Of a stretch of 50,004 nucleotides of DNA, positions 49,887 through 50,004 are shown in pieces. The translations under genes were made by a program, and so were the position numbers. Origin of the DNA: Hydrocarboniphaga sp. (lineage in GTDB: Bacteria; Pseudomonadota; Gammaproteobacteria; Nevskiales; Nevskiaceae); NCBI RefSeq assembly GCF_028291725.1, contig NZ_JAQGNT010000030.1:1-50004 (forward strand). The letters are read 5' to 3'. The notes beneath the pieces were generated by a model. It saw nothing but the letters and a program-made list of their open reading frames with translations. It made no database searches and was not told the DNA's origin. Within the stretch, counting starts at the first letter, position 1, and each line of letters begins with the position of its first letter.

Positions 49887-50004
49887 CTAATTGCGCAAGT
49901 TAACGATAGTGTTTCGAAGCTGAGCGCCCTTGACCTCACGCTTACGCCAGACGAAGGGAGCGGCATTGTTGTTGTAAGCGGCGGTGAAGCTACGAATCGC
50001 GTCG
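49887..50004 (-). mobile_element. IS630-like transposase, C-terminal end (cut by window edge)
   Basis: The minus-strand frame reads DAIRSFTAAYNNNAAPFVW then RKREVKGAQLRNTIVNLRN and stop. This is the typical end of IS630-family transposases ('YN..APF.W'). Thirty-eight codons are visible; the catalytic DDE residues lie outside the window. The stop is 5-6 bases from the presumed element end. Confidence 0.75.

Overview
The window is about 50 kb of GC-rich DNA with gammaproteobacterial features: a prfB-lysS pair with the programmed RF2 frameshift, sulfate ABC transport genes, HipBA, and many dispersed palindromes of the kind seen in xanthomonads and relatives. A member of Xanthomonadales/Nevskiales is my best guess, from overall character rather than a marker gene. 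No rRNA, CRISPR array, plasmid or phage backbone is visible.

Region 1 (1-8.6 kb) is a sulfur-assimilation locus. A YezD-type small protein, an OprO/P-type porin, two paralogous sulfate-binding proteins, a Mop/TOBE protein, a class II glutamine amidotransferase, permeases CysT and CysW and ATPase CysA all lie on the + strand. Region 2 (8.6-14.8 kb) has a Bcr/CflA-type exporter, lysS and prfB on the - strand, then an OmpA-like protein and tRNA-Pro on the + strand. Region 3 (15-20.2 kb) carries signalling genes and debris: a diguanylate cyclase with an ethylene-receptor-like sensor domain, a GGDEF fragment broken by an IS4-type transposase remnant, a CheY-like protein and a hipBA module.

Region 4 (20.2-27.3 kb) looks least described. 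A LuxR-type regulator diverges from a 741-residue secreted Gly/Asn repeat protein. A small helical protein, a ShlB/FhaC-like outer membrane transporter and a second OmpA-like protein follow. The block is bracketed on the - strand by three related three-hairpin elements that look like a small-RNA family with C-rich loops. I infer a two-partner-like secretion locus for a repeat exoprotein.

Region 5 (27.3-36.3 kb) is mixed: a small membrane protein, MgtC/SapB-like protein, lipoprotein, broken alpha/beta hydrolase, EthD-like protein, tRNA-His and tRNA-Lys, folD, a secreted IPT/TIG-GH5 glycosidase and a degenerate PAS-GGDEF protein. Region 6 (36.4-49.8 kb) is a biosynthetic cluster. One 3172-residue NRPS-PKS (A-T-KS-AT-ACP-aminotransferase-C-A-T) is followed by two overlapping alpha/beta hydrolases. 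A phosphopantetheinyl transferase and an EpsL-like beta-barrel protein are encoded convergently. A ~95-bp direct repeat, the 3' end of the barrel gene, sits at both edges. Domain order suggests an amino acid extended by malonate and transaminated to a beta,gamma-diamino acid, then joined to a second amino acid. The window ends inside an IS630-like transposase gene.
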